A stretch of 64,000 bases of DNA from Planomicrobium sp. CPCC 101079 (GTDB lineage: Bacteria; Bacillota; Bacilli; Bacillales_A; Planococcaceae): contig NZ_VOHC01000030.1 in assembly GCF_007859275.1 (NCBI RefSeq), positions 62,001-126,000 on the forward strand, in the 5' to 3' direction. The notes beneath the pieces were generated by a model. The model had not been told where the DNA came from, did not search any database, and saw only the letters and a program-made list of their open reading frames with translations. Positions 62,375-64,000 of this stretch are shown here, one piece after another (within the stretch, counting starts at the first letter, position 1; every line of letters starts with the position of its first letter). The translations under genes and the position numbers were made by a program.

Positions 62375-63352
62375 TTACGCCAGCTTCTGCCCGCAATTTG
62401 GACAGAACTTCGCACCGCTCACCTTCTCGCCGCAGTTTGGGCAGAAATTTGGCGCTTTGCCACTGCCAGTTTGTGCGTCTTGTCCGTTCCCGCCGGCATT
62501 TTGCGCATCGCCTGAGCTTTTTTGCCCTTCCATCATTTCCTTCGCGATGTTCATGCCCATCATCATTCCTGCCATATCGGAGGCAGTGTTGGAACCCGAG
62601 GATTTGCCCATGGCATCAGCAACCGAAATCTGCTGGTATTTCGAGACGTCGCCCACCATGCCGATAGACGCGTTTTTGTTGATCATGTCTTGGATTTCCT
62701 GCGGGTAGTTGAAGCTCATTATCTGGAAACCGGTGACTTTCATGCCGTCGTCCATCATTTCCATGTTGAGGTCATCCAGTATCCCTTTGCCGATTTCGTG
62801 GGCATTCGCCTGCAGGTTGAACATGTTCTGTCCTTCTTTGGAAATCCATTTCATCAAAAGCTGATCGAGTACCGCCGTGAGCCGGATTTTCACTTCGTCC
62901 ACGAGATAGCTGTCGCGGATACCCGCGATTTTATCGATAAAGGTGGTATAATCGGTAACCTTGAACTGGAAAGTGCCGTTTGCCCGGATCGGCATACCGC
63001 CTGGCATTCCAGGCGCCGGGATGTTGATCGGATTTTTCGTACCCCATCGGACGACAAACTCTTTCGTGTTAACAAAGAGCACTTCCACTCGCATGCCGCT
63101 GTTGAAACCGAAACGGAACCCTTTTAATGTCGATAAGAAAGGCACGATTTCCGATTCGATATCGTAATCGCCATCGTCTTCAAAAATCCCTTCAATTCTG
63201 CCGTTGTTCAGGAAGATGGCATCTTGTCCGGGACGAATGATGAGCCGGCTGCCTTTTTTGATTTCCTGATTGGTCCACTTCCAAAATATCATGTCTTCCC
63301 TGAACTCATCCCACTCCACTACATCTGAAAATTGATTTCCGAAAAACGCCAT
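62375..63352 (-). CDS. ydjI: SPFH/band-7-like protein with C-terminal zinc ribbon (YdjI-type)
   Basis: A protein of about 325 residues: SPFH-like domain with GSRLIIRPGQDAIFLNNGRI near residue 38, a helical region, a Gly/Asn/Gln linker, and a C-terminal zinc ribbon FCPNCGEKV...FCPNCG. It matches B. subtilis YdjI from the PspA-linked ydjFGHI operon. I prefer the ATG at 63352, nine bases after AAAGGA; an ATG nine bases earlier touches that site. It lies downstream of ydjH in the same order as in B. subtilis. A membrane-stress role is inferred. Confidence 0.85.
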   Translation of the reverse strand: MAFFGNQFSDVVEWDEFREDMIFWKWTNQEIKKGSRLIIRPGQDAIFLNNGRIEGIFEDDGDYDIESEIVPFLSTLKGFRFGFNSGMRVEVLFVNTKEFVVRWGTKNPINIPAPGMPGGMPIRANGTFQFKVTDYTTFIDKIAGIRDSYLVDEVKIRLTAVLDQLLMKWISKEGQNMFNLQANAHEIGKGILDDLNMEMMDDGMKVTGFQIMSFNYPQEIQDMINKNASIGMVGDVSKYQQISVADAMGKSSGSNTASDMAGMMMGMNIAKEMMEGQKSSGDAQNAGGNGQDAQTGSGKAPNFCPNCGEKVSGAKFCPNCGQKLA

Positions 63353-63385
63353 ATCATTCATTCCTTTCTGTCATTCGAATGGCCG

Positions 63386-64000
63386 TTAAAAGCTGCGGCC
63401 GCCTCCGCTATAGGAACGTCCGCCGGCAGAAGTTCCACCTCCGCCGAAACCGCCGCCCCCTCCTTGTTTCTGAGGAATTCTGCGCCGTGACACGGTTTTG
63501 TTCCGGAAGCGGTCCATCTCGCTTCTTACCCGGGTACGATCGTGGTCAACATATGTAGACGGCGTGGTGGTCACACGTCCTCCAGCATTAAAGAGCATCG
63601 AACCAACTACCAAACCGCCCAAAAGCAGCGACACTGCAAGCTGGAACCAAGTCCTCAGGAAAATGCTTTCCGGATTGACGCCGGGCCGGTACTCCATATA
63701 GCGGCTTGAAGTCGCTACCGTCTCCCGGAAAGCGCCGCCGTAGTCGCCGGCCTGCAAATATGGCACAATCCGGTCAAGAACCATGTCGACCCGGCTATCG
63801 TCAAGCCGTGCTTCCGCAGTTCCGAAACCCGCCAAATACACTTCCCGGCTTCCCATGTCGATCGTCAAAAGAACGGCATTTTCCTGGTTGTTCTCAGCCG
63901 CCCACTGATCAAAATAATCAGCCATATATGGCTCAATCGCCTTGCCTTCCGTACTGGTCGTCGTCAAAAACAGAAAGTCGGCTCCCTCTTCGCGGCTATG
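63386..64000 (-). CDS. ydjH: TPM-domain membrane protein, C-terminal part (cut by window edge)
   Basis: The frame runs from the right edge to a stop at 63386, about 204 codons. A TPM (YgcG/YdjH-like) domain is followed by a membrane helix (FQLAVSLLLGGLVVGSMLF) and a Gly-Ser-rich tail (GGGGGFGGGGTSAGGRSY). The N-terminus, expected to hold a signal peptide, lies outside the window. It precedes ydjI by 33 bases. Confidence 0.85.
   Translation of the reverse strand, partial: HSREEGADFLFLTTTSTEGKAIEPYMADYFDQWAAENNQENAVLLTIDMGSREVYLAGFGTAEARLDDSRVDMVLDRIVPYLQAGDYGGAFRETVATSSRYMEYRPGVNPESIFLRTWFQLAVSLLLGGLVVGSMLFNAGGRVTTTPSTYVDHDRTRVRSEMDRFRNKTVSRRRIPQKQGGGGGFGGGGTSAGGRSYSGGGRSF

Noticed and set aside
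62522..63127. 201-codon plus-strand frame antisense to ydjI
   Set aside because: It is His/Asp/Phe-rich shadow sequence opposite a conserved SPFH-type gene.
1..64000. tRNA, rRNA, insertion sequences and prophage
   Set aside because: No transposase, integrase, phage structural gene or recognisable tRNA/rRNA sequence was seen on reading either strand. A dedicated search was not possible.

Overview
The window reads as a chromosomal segment of a Gram-positive member of the Bacillales. Planococcaceae (Planococcus or a close relative) is my best guess. The reasons are strong AAGGAGG ribosome-binding sites, moderate G+C, TTG and GTG starts, BceRS-BceAB, a CitST/CitM-type module, ydjH-ydjI, class I fructose-bisphosphate aldolase, and AraR and CcpA-like operators. 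The species call is inference. I saw no rRNA, tRNA, CRISPR array, transposase or integrase.

Layout. (1) 1-11.1 kb, minus strand, is an arabinan/arabinose locus: araD-araB (araB runs off the left edge) and a second operon with a YtfQ-YtfR-YtfT-YjfF type furanose ABC importer followed by a large secreted GH43 arabinanase-like enzyme. Both promoters carry AraR-like palindromes and the transporter promoter also carries a cre-like site. (2) 11.4-15.1 kb holds a small acidic protein, aldolase, an aminotransferase, a BsuPI-type lipoprotein and a TM2 protein. (3) 15.1-20 kb is an antimicrobial-peptide sensing and detoxification module (bceR-bceS, bceA-bceB). Its intergenic region holds a perfect inverted repeat, the likely BceR site, and a six-copy array with an exact 21-bp period. 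(4) 20-29 kb holds a DJ-1/PfpI protein, an AraC-type regulator, an ECF sigma/anti-sigma pair, lipoproteins, a YunD-like phosphoesterase and a gamma-glutamyltransferase without signal peptide. (5) 29.2-37.1 kb is the most accessory-looking part: an AT-rich secreted repeat protein, mug, a GT2-GH16 polysaccharide pair, a decayed second mug, an Abi_2-family HEPN protein with a tiny coupled ORF, and a strongly structured presumptive RNA between DIP1984 and abi. (6) 37.3-52.3 kb carries transporters: BCCT, DUF819, YjiH, an Fbp-type ABC importer with PhoP-like boxes, and a citrate-type two-component system with CitM. (7) 52.3-59.1 kb is an unusual Dpp/Opp-like importer: fused double ATPase, two permeases with long extra N-terminal membrane regions, and a solute-binding protein whose domain order is circularly permuted. 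(8) 59-64 kb holds a YfcC carrier, a Nudix hydrolase, a probably frameshifted membrane protein and ydjI-ydjH (ydjH runs off the right edge).

The observations I rank highest are the circularly permuted solute-binding protein with its extended permeases, the Abi_2/HEPN gene with its upstream structured RNA element and tiny downstream ORF, and the helically phased 21-bp repeat array beside the bce operator.
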